Shown here: in pieces, positions 12,401 to 20,392 of the stretch
How the letters are laid out: each line of letters opens with the position of its first letter
How positions within the stretch are numbered: position 1 is the stretch's first letter
NCBI GenBank assembly: GCA_963805325.1
Contig: CAWDTS010000004.1
Span: 1-64,000, forward strand
Length of the DNA: 64,000 nucleotides
Direction of reading: 5' to 3'
Source of the DNA: DASWJZ01 sp963805325
GTDB taxonomy: Bacteria > Pseudomonadota > Alphaproteobacteria > Rhizobiales > Afifellaceae
The notes under the pieces: model-generated
The model's input: only the letters and a program-made list of their open reading frames with translations
The model's database searches: none
Told to the model about the DNA's origin: nothing
Program-made: the position numbers and the translations under genes

Positions 12401-14548
12401 ATGCCTGAACGCGCCATCACGAAAAGAGGACCTGGTCACGTCCAACATGCGATCGTTGGCGCTCGTCAGGAGCGTGGCCTTCGGCTCACAGTGAGCATTG
12501 CTACGTGGTCGGTCATCGCGCTCGGACTGACCATGATGGCAGCTTGGCTGCTTCGCCCGACCTGGGTCGAGGCGACAATACCCAGCGTTTTCGCGATGAA
12601 GTTCAATACGGCGCTGATGTTTGTGGCGAGCGGCGCCGCTCTCCTGGCTGCATCGCGAGACTCGCGGCGACTGGCCATCAGTGCGGGAGGCTTGGTTCTG
12701 GTCTTCTGCGGCATGACGCTCGTGGAGTACTTGACCGGCTTCAGTTTCGGCATCGATAATTCTTTGGTCCCGGATTTCATCGATCCGAAAAACGCATACC
12801 CCGGCAGGATGGCGCCCAATACGTCGGTGGCATTCGCCCTCTTCGCATTGTTCATCCAATGCATCACCAACCGGAGCCAGTGGCTGCGACCGTGGCGGAT
12901 CGGCGCGACGGAACTCGCAGCCTTGATGGTCTTCTCTCTGGGGACCGAGGGGATGATCGGCCACTTGCACGGCATTGCGCTCGCCTATACCTGGGGCAGC
13001 TACACGCGCATGGCTGTCCTGACTGCCGCAGGCTTCATGACGCTCGGCGCCGGGATGATGACCCTGGCGTGGCATCGCTTCGATACGCGGGTCGCCCGTA
13101 TCCCGCTGTGGGTGCCGGGATTGCTCTGCTATGCCGTCCTCATGGCGGATCTGGCGACGCCGCGAGGCGTCGCGATGGGTATCGCCTATGTTCCGCTGAT
13201 CTTCTGCAGCTTGTGGTTCACCCGTCCTAACACGGCGTTCGTATTCGCCGCCCTCGCGACGCTCCTGACGATCATTGCCTACTTTGCGAAGGAACCGGGC
13301 AATGTCGCCGTCTGGATGGTGGTTGCGAACCGCGTGCTGACAATCGGGGTGGTGTGGTTTACGGCGACACTGGCCTACATGCGCCGCCAGACTGAGATGA
13401 CGTTGCGCCGGGCCGAGTCGAATGCGGCGCGGCTGGCCAACATCGTTGAAACTTCGGACGACGCCATCGTCAGCAACACCCTCGAGGGCAACATCGTCTC
13501 CTGGAATGCAGGCGCGGAGCGGCTGTTCGGCTATGCCGCCGCCGAAATCATCGGCCAGCCGCTAAGCCTGCTCTTTCCCGAAGCTTTGCTCAACGAGGAG
13601 CAATACATTATCGATCAGCTCCGCCGAGGCAAGACAGTCGACCACTACGATACCGTTCGCCTGCATAAAGATGGGCGGTCTATCGAAGTATCGCTGACCG
13701 TTTCGCCGATCCGCGACCGAACAGGAAAGATCGTCGGAGCCTCGAAGATCGCTCGCGACGTTTCTGATCGCAGACGGATGGAGAGGGAACTCCGAGAATT
13801 CAACAGGACCCTCGAAGAGAAAGTGGCGGAACGCACCGCCCAGCTATCGGCGGTCAACAAGGAACTTGAAGAATTCGCCTACGTTGCCTCCCACGATCTG
13901 AAGGCGCCTTTGCGCGTCATCGACAATGCTTCCAAATGGCTGGAGGAGGATCTGCGGGAGCACCTCACCGATGAAACCCGGGAAAACATGGCGTTGCTGC
14001 GCGGGCGTGTCGGTCGGATGGAAAAGCTGCTGGATGACCTTCTGGAATATTCGCGGATCGGGCGCTCAACGGATTACCAGAATACCGAGACAATTGCCGG
14101 CGATGCGCTGATGGCCAACATCCTCGCACTGCTGTCGCCTCCGGCGTGCTTCACGGTCAAAGTAGATCCCCGCTTCGCCGATATCCAGGTGCGCCGGATG
14201 CCGCTGCAGCAAATCCTGATGAACCTCATCAGCAACGCCATCAAGCATCACGACAAGGGTCACGGATGTATCGACGTGTCGGTAGAGGACGGCGAGCGAT
14301 TTCGTACTTTCACGGTCAGTGACGACGGTCCCGGTATCTCAGCGCAATTTCACGACCAAATTTTCAAGATGTTCCAGACGCTCAAGCCCAGGGATCAGGT
14401 AGAGGGCAGCGGAATGGGGCTGGCGATGGTCCGCAAGAACGTCGAGTTGTACGGTGGGGTGCTCGACGTCAAATCTTCGGAAGGCAAGGGGAGCAGCTTC
14501 AGCTTTACGTGGCCCAAGGAATGGCAAGACAGGCGCGAGGCGGCGTGA
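12401..14548 (+). CDS. Membrane PAS sensor histidine kinase
   Basis: A 715-aa kinase. Residues 30-330 hold about eight hydrophobic segments, a MASE-like membrane sensor of unknown ligand. A PAS domain follows (about 345-455: 'DDAIVSNTLEGNIVSWNAGAERLFGY', ending 'GASKIARDVSDRR'), then a coiled 'EKVAERTAQLSAVNKELEEF' linker, a dimerisation domain with phospho-acceptor H498 in 'ASHDLKAPLR', and an ATPase domain with N box 'NLISNAIKHH', 'SDDGPGIS' and 'GSGMGLAMV'. The stop is separated by one base from the next ATG, so it is translated with the response regulator that follows and is probably its kinase. Confidence 0.93.
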   Translation: MPERAITKRGPGHVQHAIVGARQERGLRLTVSIATWSVIALGLTMMAAWLLRPTWVEATIPSVFAMKFNTALMFVASGAALLAASRDSRRLAISAGGLVLVFCGMTLVEYLTGFSFGIDNSLVPDFIDPKNAYPGRMAPNTSVAFALFALFIQCITNRSQWLRPWRIGATELAALMVFSLGTEGMIGHLHGIALAYTWGSYTRMAVLTAAGFMTLGAGMMTLAWHRFDTRVARIPLWVPGLLCYAVLMADLATPRGVAMGIAYVPLIFCSLWFTRPNTAFVFAALATLLTIIAYFAKEPGNVAVWMVVANRVLTIGVVWFTATLAYMRRQTEMTLRRAESNAARLANIVETSDDAIVSNTLEGNIVSWNAGAERLFGYAAAEIIGQPLSLLFPEALLNEEQYIIDQLRRGKTVDHYDTVRLHKDGRSIEVSLTVSPIRDRTGKIVGASKIARDVSDRRRMERELREFNRTLEEKVAERTAQLSAVNKELEEFAYVASHDLKAPLRVIDNASKWLEEDLREHLTDETRENMALLRGRVGRMEKLLDDLLEYSRIGRSTDYQNTETIAGDALMANILALLSPPACFTVKVDPRFADIQVRRMPLQQILMNLISNAIKHHDKGHGCIDVSVEDGERFRTFTVSDDGPGISAQFHDQIFKMFQTLKPRDQVEGSGMGLAMVRKNVELYGGVLDVKSSEGKGSSFSFTWPKEWQDRREAA

Positions 14549-14549
14549 A

Positions 14550-14987
14550 ATGAGCGAGGCAACAGCAGGTAATCCGCTCAGCATTCTATTGGTCGAGGAT
14601 GACGATGGCGACGCCATGGCCGTCCGCCGCGCCTTCAGGGCAATGAAGATCTCCAACCAGATCTTGCGGGCAGTCGACGGCATTGACGCGTTGGACATGC
14701 TGAAGGGAACGAATGGCAGACCAAAAATGTTGCCCCCTTTCATTCTCCTCGTCGACGTCAACATGCCGCGAATGAATGGCATCCAGTTCATCGAAGCCGT
14801 ACGCGCCGACGAAGAACTGCACGGTTCCATAACCTTTGTGCTCACGACCTCCAAGCGCGAGGCGGACAAGGCCGCCGCCTACGATCTCAACGTCGCTGGC
14901 TATATCGTCAAGGAGACCGTGGGGCAGAATTTTCGCAGTCTGACGGGCCTGGTGGAATCCTACCGGCATATTGTTGAAATGCCGTAG
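14550..14987 (+). CDS. Single-domain response regulator (Rcp1 type)
   Basis: A 145-aa receiver with no output domain. Acidic pocket E16/D17, phospho-acceptor D69 in 'ILLVDVNMPRMNG', T99/T100 and K121. The long insert around 52-63 is typical of Rcp1-like regulators that serve phytochrome-type kinases. It follows the membrane kinase by one base and probably relays phosphate towards the two receiver-containing proteins downstream. Confidence 0.92.
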   Translation: MSEATAGNPLSILLVEDDDGDAMAVRRAFRAMKISNQILRAVDGIDALDMLKGTNGRPKMLPPFILLVDVNMPRMNGIQFIEAVRADEELHGSITFVLTTSKREADKAAAYDLNVAGYIVKETVGQNFRSLTGLVESYRHIVEMP

Positions 14988-14995
14988 GCCGTGGC

Positions 14996-15970
14996 ATGAC
15001 GCACCAAGCAGTTGATACTCTGAGCATCCTGATCGCGGACGATGACGAGGGCGACCGGAAGCAAGTCCGGCGTGCGCTGAAACAGGCGGGAATTTCATGC
15101 GAATGCGTCGAGACGTCGAGCATCGAACAGGCGCTTGGAGCCTGCGACACACATGCCTTCGATTGCGCCTTCGTCGACTACCGGATGCCGGGATGCGATG
15201 GGCTGAACGGCATCGCGGCCTTGCATGAGCGGCTTCCCTTCATGTCGATCATCATGTCGACCAGCCACGGAGACGAGGCGGTGGCGACCGAAGCGATGAA
15301 GCGCGGCGCCTCCGACTACATTCCCAAGGCGCGCATCAGCGCGGCGTCGATCGCGCACGCCATCGAAAGCGCCCTTGAGAAGACGACCTTGCGGCGGAGA
15401 TCGGCTCAACAACAGGACGAACTGCGGAAGTATGCCGCCGCGCTCCAGCAGGATTTCAAGGCACTTGAAATCAGGGCGCATGAGGCGAGGATCGATCATC
15501 TCACAGGGCTTCCGGGCCGCCCTCTGTTCCTTGAGCAGGCCGCGATCCTAAGGGCCTACTGCGCAAGCAACAATCTTGCGACCGCAATACTTTTCATCGA
15601 CCTCGACGGTTTCAAGGCGGTCAACGATCGGTTCGGTCATAGTCATGGAGATGCGGTGCTGGTGCGGGCGGCCAAGATACTCCGCGCTGCGCTGCGAGAC
15701 ACGGACCTAATCGGGCGCGTGGGAGGTGACGAGTTTGTCGTGTGCCTGGCGGCCCCTGCGTCGTCGATCGAGGAAATGGCTACAAGAATCGCCGGACGCA
15801 TCGTTGAGAAATCTTCGGAAATCGGCAGCGGCGTCGGATGCAGTGTCGGCATCGCGTTGCCCAGCAACGAAATCCAGAACATCGAAGCGACCATTCGGCG
15901 TGCCGACGAAGCCATGTATACGGCGAAAGAGAGCGGGAAAAACCGCTTTGCGATCCATGGGCGGTTGTAG
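14996..15970 (+). CDS. REC-GGDEF diguanylate cyclase
   Basis: A 324-aa protein: receiver (8-125) with phospho-acceptor D61 in 'FVDYRMPG', a helical linker (130-165), then a GGDEF domain with intact GGDEF at 243-247. The RxxD inhibitory site (R234-D237) lies exactly five residues upstream, so c-di-GMP feedback is likely. It should make c-di-GMP from GTP when phosphorylated. Its receiver closely resembles that of the next gene, indicating duplication. Confidence 0.94.
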   Translation: MTHQAVDTLSILIADDDEGDRKQVRRALKQAGISCECVETSSIEQALGACDTHAFDCAFVDYRMPGCDGLNGIAALHERLPFMSIIMSTSHGDEAVATEAMKRGASDYIPKARISAASIAHAIESALEKTTLRRRSAQQQDELRKYAAALQQDFKALEIRAHEARIDHLTGLPGRPLFLEQAAILRAYCASNNLATAILFIDLDGFKAVNDRFGHSHGDAVLVRAAKILRAALRDTDLIGRVGGDEFVVCLAAPASSIEEMATRIAGRIVEKSSEIGSGVGCSVGIALPSNEIQNIEATIRRADEAMYTAKESGKNRFAIHGRL

Positions 15971-15973
15971 CAA

Positions 15974-17092
15974 ATGGATTTGCGGATTGCACAAACCACA
16001 CTGAAAATCCTGATCGCCGACGATGACGAGGGTGACCGAAGGCAGGTGATGCGGGCCCTACGGCAGGGCGGAATCTCCTGTGAATGCACCGAGACGGCGA
16101 GCATCGAAGAAGCGCTTGAGGCCTGCGGTAAGGGTGACTTCGATTGCGCGATCATCGACTACCGGATGCCGGGGGGCGATGGCCTGAGCGGCATTGCCGC
16201 ATTGCATGAGCGGCTTCCCTTTATGTCCATCATCATGTCGACCGGCCAAGGGGACGAGATGGTCGCTACGAACGCGATGCGACGTGGCGCCACGGACTAC
16301 ATCGCCAAAGAGCTCATCAGTGCGGAATTGATCGGGCGCGTCATTGACCGCGCAGTCGAGAAGGCTGCCCTGCAACGCACGATCGCCGAACAGCGAGACG
16401 CGTTGGAAACGTTCGGGCGTGTACTGGTGCACGATCTTAAGGCTCCCATCTCTGCAATTGTTCTCTTCGCAGACATGATGGAGGACAAAATGGCAGACGG
16501 AGACCTCGATGGTGTCTTGGACATCAACCACGACGTCGCCAGCACTGCTGTTCGCATGGGCGTGCTTATCGATACGCTTCACGCTTATACCGAAGCGGAG
16601 GGAAACGTCGAATTCGCAGACGTCGACATGCGTCGAGTGGTCGACGATACGCTGAGCAACCTTGGAGAGACGATCAAGGCGCGGCGCGCGCAGGTCACGT
16701 TCGGAGTGCTGCCCTGGGTTATCGCCAATGCATCTCTCGTTGGTCTGCTGCTACAGAATCTCATCGGCAACGCCCTGAAATATTGTGAATCCGAAAGCCC
16801 GCAGGTGCATGTGACCGCTGTCCCGCATAACGATGGAAGCTGGCTGTTTGCCGTCACCGACAATGGCATCGGTATCGCCAAAGAGTATTGCAAAGCGGTA
16901 TTCGAGCCGTTCAAACGACTGCATCCTGGCGGAAAGTATGAAGGAACCGGGCTGGGGCTCGCCACCTGCAAGAAGATCGTCGAACGCCACGGCGGCGTGA
17001 TTTGGTGCGCGCCGGCCAAAGACGGAGGAACGACCTTCTTCTTTACGCTACCGGGGCACACACAGGCTGTGCTCGATCTTAGCCATGGGTGA
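15974..17092 (+). CDS. REC-histidine kinase (response-regulator kinase)
   Basis: A 372-aa protein: receiver (9-125) with D62 in 'IIDYRMPGG', then a kinase core with H153 in 'VLVHDLKAPIS', N box 'NLIGNALKYCE', 'VTDNGIGI' and 'GTGLGLATCKKI'. It lies 3 nt after the diguanylate cyclase stop. Its receiver shares long identical blocks with that protein (for instance 'GIAALHERLPFMSIIMST'). The last member of a four-gene phosphorelay; the input and final target are unknown. Confidence 0.93.
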   Translation: MDLRIAQTTLKILIADDDEGDRRQVMRALRQGGISCECTETASIEEALEACGKGDFDCAIIDYRMPGGDGLSGIAALHERLPFMSIIMSTGQGDEMVATNAMRRGATDYIAKELISAELIGRVIDRAVEKAALQRTIAEQRDALETFGRVLVHDLKAPISAIVLFADMMEDKMADGDLDGVLDINHDVASTAVRMGVLIDTLHAYTEAEGNVEFADVDMRRVVDDTLSNLGETIKARRAQVTFGVLPWVIANASLVGLLLQNLIGNALKYCESESPQVHVTAVPHNDGSWLFAVTDNGIGIAKEYCKAVFEPFKRLHPGGKYEGTGLGLATCKKIVERHGGVIWCAPAKDGGTTFFFTLPGHTQAVLDLSHG

Positions 17093-17323
17093 ACGCGATG
17101 AAGCGGGTGCCGTTCTCCTTCGCAACCGATGTTTTGCACCAGATCAACGCGCCGCCCGATGGCATCCCGGCCTGAAAGGGGTGCTCCTGCCAAGTTCCTA
17201 CAATTCGCTCATCGAGGGTCGGCCATGGGTCATCAACGGTCCTCCGCCAACGCAAACGATATGACCGCTTAACCCTTGAAAGCGAGCGCCCTCGGACGCT
17301 TTCGAGAGAGAAGGAACGCCGCA

Positions 17324-17590
17324 ATGTCGATTGGAGCATCGTCTCGCACTTTCGTTCTGGGGTGCATTTTATCCGTGTCCGCAATCGCGCCGGTGGCGGC
17401 TCAGCCGCCGATCCCAGGCGTCGTCAAAGCCCCCGTCGCGATGAGCGTCATTGCGGTCGCCGAGCGCGTCGATTGCTTCACCCAGCAGGGGAACTGTGAG
17501 AGCCAGTGCTCGCGCAGTGGCGGCTACCTGAACGCCTGCTTCCAGCAATGTCAGGAAGAGAAGGACCGCTGCGACGCCGAACAACATTGA
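17324..17590 (+). CDS. Small secreted cysteine-rich protein
   Basis: 88 aa from ATG 17324, preceded by 'agaagga'. Residues 1-26 form a signal peptide ending VAA-Q. The mature part has six cysteines (51, 58, 62, 72, 76, 83) in a C-x6-C-x3-C...C-x3-C-x6-C pattern, suggesting two or three disulfides in the periplasm. No family was recognised. It lies at the right-hand end of the possible island. Confidence 0.7.
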   Translation: MSIGASSRTFVLGCILSVSAIAPVAAQPPIPGVVKAPVAMSVIAVAERVDCFTQQGNCESQCSRSGGYLNACFQQCQEEKDRCDAEQH

Positions 17591-17679
17591 TAGCGCTGCA
17601 GCTGGGCTTAGGTGTGAATCACACCGTCCGGCTCGGGGTCATCTATGCGGCCACTGCGATTACCCCCCGACCAGACGGC

Positions 17680-17719
17680 GCCGCGCTCAGCCGACCAGCG
17701 CCGCGCTCAGCCGACCAGC
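17680..17719. repeat. 20-bp tandem duplication
   Basis: The unit gccgcgctcagccgaccagc occurs twice in direct succession (17680-17699 and 17700-17719). It lies in non-coding DNA and looks like a replication-slippage duplication. The rest of 17591-17896 shows no gene. Confidence 0.9.
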
Positions 17720-17812
17720 AAGAAGTGCGACCTGGCTCACTCTACGTCGTCGCTATCGATCGCAAGCAGCGCGGATGCGATGTCGAGAACTCTACTTGCA
17801 CGAATGATCGTC

Positions 17813-17833
17813 GGTTGCGTGCCCCCGCAACCA
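17813..17833. other. tRNA-fMet 3'-end copy, possible attachment site
   Basis: Bases 17820-17833 (tgcccccgcaacca) are identical to the last 14 bases of tRNA-fMet including CCA (4440-4453). Downstream, aagc...gctt plus seven T (about 17852-17875) looks like a worn terminator, as expected for a displaced tRNA 3' end. The first bases also form a stem with ggttgcg at 17813-17819, so chance cannot be dismissed. Confidence 0.45.
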
Positions 17834-17896
17834 CTCCAAGTCCTTGAGAGCAAGCCGCCTTCGAGTGCTTTTTTTGTCGGCGTCTGGCGAGCGGTC

Positions 17897-18649
17897 CTAG
17901 ATTCCGGCGTACCAATCGTAGTCGACGACGTCTTCCCAAAAGCCGCCCTTGCCCTGCCCGATCGGGCCAAGCGAGTCGACCGCTTCAATTCCCATCACGA
18001 ACTTCGCGTGTTTGTAGCCAAGCTGACGCTCGATGCGCGCCCGCACCGGCGCTCCGTGCCCGATCGCAAGCGGGGCATCGTTCATGTCGTAGGCCAGAAT
18101 CGTCTGAGGGTGGAATGCGTCGTTGAGGTCGATGCTCTCATAATAGGCTGTGCCGTTGAAATCGTCCGCGCAGTGGAAGACGATGAAGCGCGCCTCGGGC
18201 CGCAGCCCGGCCGTGTTCAGCAGGTGGCTCAGCGGCACGCCCTTCCATTTGCCGATCGCGCTCCAGCCTTCGACGCAATTGTGCATCGTGATCTGGGTGC
18301 GCGACGGCATGGCGCGCAACTCGGCGAGCGAATAGGCGCCCGGCGTGTTGAAAAGCCCCTGTACCGAAAGCTTCCAGTCGACGAAGTTCCCGGCCGCCAG
18401 CGTCTGGTAGTCCGCGGAGGAGGGCAGCGTATTGCCGTTCGTCCGGAAAAGCGGAGACATCTCCGACTCGCTGTACTCCGGAGCGAGCGCATTGCTTCCG
18501 AGGAAGCGCTGGACGCGATAGGCGATCCATTCGCCGGTGTGCAGAAAGTTCTCCTTGAGGTCCGCGGCGCGGCTCGGCGTCGACAGCGAGGCGAATGCGA
18601 TCGCCGGCGCGCCCCTCAGCAGCGTCCTGCGTGAGATCAGGCGGCTCAT
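17897..18649 (-). CDS. Molybdopterin-dependent oxidoreductase, YedY/MsrP-like
   Basis: 250 aa, ATG 18649. A twin-arginine signal 'SRRTLLRG' at the N-terminus implies export of the folded, cofactor-loaded protein. The catalytic domain has the cysteine molybdenum ligand in 'TMHNCVEGW' (about residue 129) and the family stretch 'HGAPVRARIERQLGYKHAKFV'. Its ATG overlaps the stop of the cytochrome b561 gene, which would supply electrons from quinol. Family members reduce methionine sulfoxide or related S/N-oxides in the periplasm; the substrate here is unknown. Confidence 0.88.
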   Translation of the reverse strand: MSRLISRRTLLRGAPAIAFASLSTPSRAADLKENFLHTGEWIAYRVQRFLGSNALAPEYSESEMSPLFRTNGNTLPSSADYQTLAAGNFVDWKLSVQGLFNTPGAYSLAELRAMPSRTQITMHNCVEGWSAIGKWKGVPLSHLLNTAGLRPEARFIVFHCADDFNGTAYYESIDLNDAFHPQTILAYDMNDAPLAIGHGAPVRARIERQLGYKHAKFVMGIEAVDSLGPIGQGKGGFWEDVVDYDWYAGI

Positions 18650-19500
18650 TTGGTCTTCTCCTTCGGAAGCCGATAGCGGCCCGTGATCATCGAGCGGATC
18701 TCGTTCACCGGCCCGGCGAGGATCACCATCACGAGGTGGACGATGACGAAGAGGACGACCAGGGTCGCGCAGATGAAATGAATCGAGCGGGCCGATTGAC
18801 GTCCGCCGAAAAGATCCAGGAGCCACGGCCAGGCCGCATTCATGGCCGGCGACATGGTGATTCCGGTCAGCACGAGCGTCGGCAGAATGACGATGAGCAC
18901 GGAGAGATAGGCGAGCTTCTGCAGGATGTTGTAGTTGCGTGCCGCCTCGCCGGTCGGAAACCGCAGCATCGCGTGGTGCTTGATGTCGGTCCAGATGTGA
19001 CGCGGCGTGAGTTCGCTCAGCTTCGGAAGCAGGTCGCGCCAGAGATGACGGTTGGCGAGGCTCCATAGCAGATAGAGCACGATGCCGCTCATGAAGAGCC
19101 ACGCGAAGGTCAGGTGCCAGTGCCTCGAGCGCGCAAGGTCGTAAGAGGAGGGCAGGGTGGCCCAACTCGGAAACGCCAGATGGTGCACGCCGTTCTGATC
19201 CGACCAGACGCCGAGGATGCCGGTGGTGTTCAGCACGAGCGATCCGACTCGGAGATAGCCTTCCTGATCCCTCGCTCCGATCTCGAGCCAGGGCGTATCG
19301 GGATTGGCGCCGTAGGAGCCCCAGTAGAGGTGGGGATGGGCGTTGAAGATCATCAGGCCGCTCATCAGCATGAAGACGAGCGCCGTCACGTTGACCCAGT
19401 GCCAAAGCCGGGTCGATACTCGGTGCCTGCGCACGACGCGCTCTTCGCCGGTGTGGTCTATCTCGGCGGTGCCTGGCTCTGCGACCCGGGTATTCGACAT
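18646..19500 (-). CDS. Cytochrome b561-domain membrane protein
   Basis: 284 aa with four to five membrane segments and haem-ligand histidines, e.g. 'STRLWHWVNVTALVFMLMSG', 'RHWHLTFAWLFMSGI' and 'SIHFICATLVVLFVIVHLVM'. It is the formate-dehydrogenase-gamma-like membrane cytochrome that pairs with exported molybdopterin enzymes and passes quinol electrons to them. It overlaps the start of the molybdopterin oxidoreductase by four bases (ATGA), so the two are co-translated. Confidence 0.9.
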   Translation of the reverse strand: MSNTRVAEPGTAEIDHTGEERVVRRHRVSTRLWHWVNVTALVFMLMSGLMIFNAHPHLYWGSYGANPDTPWLEIGARDQEGYLRVGSLVLNTTGILGVWSDQNGVHHLAFPSWATLPSSYDLARSRHWHLTFAWLFMSGIVLYLLWSLANRHLWRDLLPKLSELTPRHIWTDIKHHAMLRFPTGEAARNYNILQKLAYLSVLIVILPTLVLTGITMSPAMNAAWPWLLDLFGGRQSARSIHFICATLVVLFVIVHLVMVILAGPVNEIRSMITGRYRLPKEKTK

Positions 19501-19525
19501 CGATCATCCCCAGAAACGGCAAGAT

Positions 19526-19555
19526 AAAAAGGGGCGGCTCGCGCAAGCCACTCCC
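19526..19555 (-). terminator. Minus-strand terminator upstream of the cytochrome gene
   Basis: On the minus strand, a GC-rich hairpin (gggagtggctt...gagccgcccc, about nine pairs with one mismatch and a four-base loop) is followed by five T at 19530-19526. It would end a short leftward transcript about 25 nt before the cytochrome b561 start, or act as an attenuator for that operon. Confidence 0.6.
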
Positions 19556-19562
19556 GTCTTTA

Positions 19563-19634
19563 TCAGAACAGTGCACCGAGCGTCGGGGCAACGGTGGATT
19601 TGAGATGCTCCTTACACATGTCAGTGACCTTCAT
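19563..19634 (-). CDS. Possible 23-aa leader peptide
   Basis: ATG 19634 opens a 23-codon frame (MKVTDMCKEHLKSTVAPTLG...) that stops eight bases before the terminator hairpin. Its position suggests a leader peptide for the cytochrome/molybdopterin-enzyme operon. The ribosome-binding site is weak and no homology is recognised, so this is a guess from layout. The rest of 19635-19953 shows no gene. Confidence 0.2.
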   Translation of the reverse strand: MKVTDMCKEHLKSTVAPTLGALF

Positions 19635-19953
19635 GGTCTTCGCGGTGGTGGATATGGGGGCGCCCGCCGCCCGGTCCGATGCCACCAGTCGTCCGAATCC
19701 ATTGCGAACGCGGGACGATTGCGCCCGCCGAGGGCGCAACACGGCCAATTGATCGTGCGCGCCGATCTTCGTGAACGGCGGGCAGCACACTATTTCGGCC
19801 GTCTCGGCATTGAGGGAAAGCGGAAAATGCGGGTCGCCGCCGCCGCGAGGGTCGTCGAGGCGGCATTGCGCCGTCGCCTCCTGCGAACCATCTAGCGTCT
19901 TAAGTGGGGGCGCTCGATCGCCGGCCGAGAGCCGATAGAGATTGGAGCGTCAA

Positions 19954-20271
19954 ATGTCTGGCCTGAAGTTGCAGTCAGTTTCGAAGGCGATGGGTGTTGT
20001 CGCCGCAGCGCTGGCGATGACCCTCGCCTTCGCCCCGGTGACCTATGCGGCGGGGACGCATCACAGGAGCGCCGCGAACGCTCCAACGCACGGCGCCTAT
20101 TCTTCGTATCCCTCTTACCCCTCGTTCCGCGCCGGCACCGTTCCGGGTCCGGGCATCTACCGGCCGAATAATTCGTCGGTGTGCATCAACGGCTATCGCT
20201 ACATGGAGCGCCCGACGTTTCCGAACGACGACGACCCCGAGGCAGCGATGGTGCCGCTGGTCTGCCACTAG
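19954..20271 (+). CDS. Hypothetical secreted protein
   Basis: 105 aa from ATG 19954, with ggag seven bases upstream. A clear signal peptide ends near residue 33 (VTYAA-G). The mature part is rich in Ser, Tyr and Pro ('SSYPSYPSF') and has two cysteines near its end. Small exported proteins of this kind are common in Rhizobiales; no function is known to me. Confidence 0.65.
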   Translation: MSGLKLQSVSKAMGVVAAALAMTLAFAPVTYAAGTHHRSAANAPTHGAYSSYPSYPSFRAGTVPGPGIYRPNNSSVCINGYRYMERPTFPNDDDPEAAMVPLVCH

Positions 20272-20326
20272 CGGCAGCGGGCCTGCGGGTTGACTGCCCG
20301 GTCATTGGAAGCTTCTTGAGGCATCG

Positions 20327-20369
20327 CGATCTGCGCAGGCTCCCCGCGCAGATCGATCAGCTTTTTTTT
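20327..20369 (+). terminator. Hairpin with T8 tract
   Basis: A perfect ten-base-pair stem (cgatctgcgc 20327-20336, gcgcagatcg 20346-20355) is followed after six bases by eight T (20362-20369). It probably ends the transcript of the small secreted protein. The gap before the T tract is longer than usual, and the aldo/keto reductase ATG is only 23 nt further, so an attenuator is also possible. Confidence 0.55.
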
Positions 20370-20392
20370 CGAACGACGACAAGGACCATCAG

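Noticed and set aside
17680..17719. CRISPR-like array
   Set aside because: Only two head-to-tail copies without spacers; it is a simple tandem duplication. No cas genes or other arrays were seen in the window.
17645..18634. 329-aa plus-strand frame
   Set aside because: It is the antisense of the molybdopterin oxidoreductase gene; the composition is that of a shadow frame and the minus-strand protein has clear family motifs.
19605..19895. 96-aa plus-strand frame between the cytochrome and secreted-protein genes
   Set aside because: No ribosome-binding site, Arg-rich composition typical of random G+C-rich DNA and no family resemblance.
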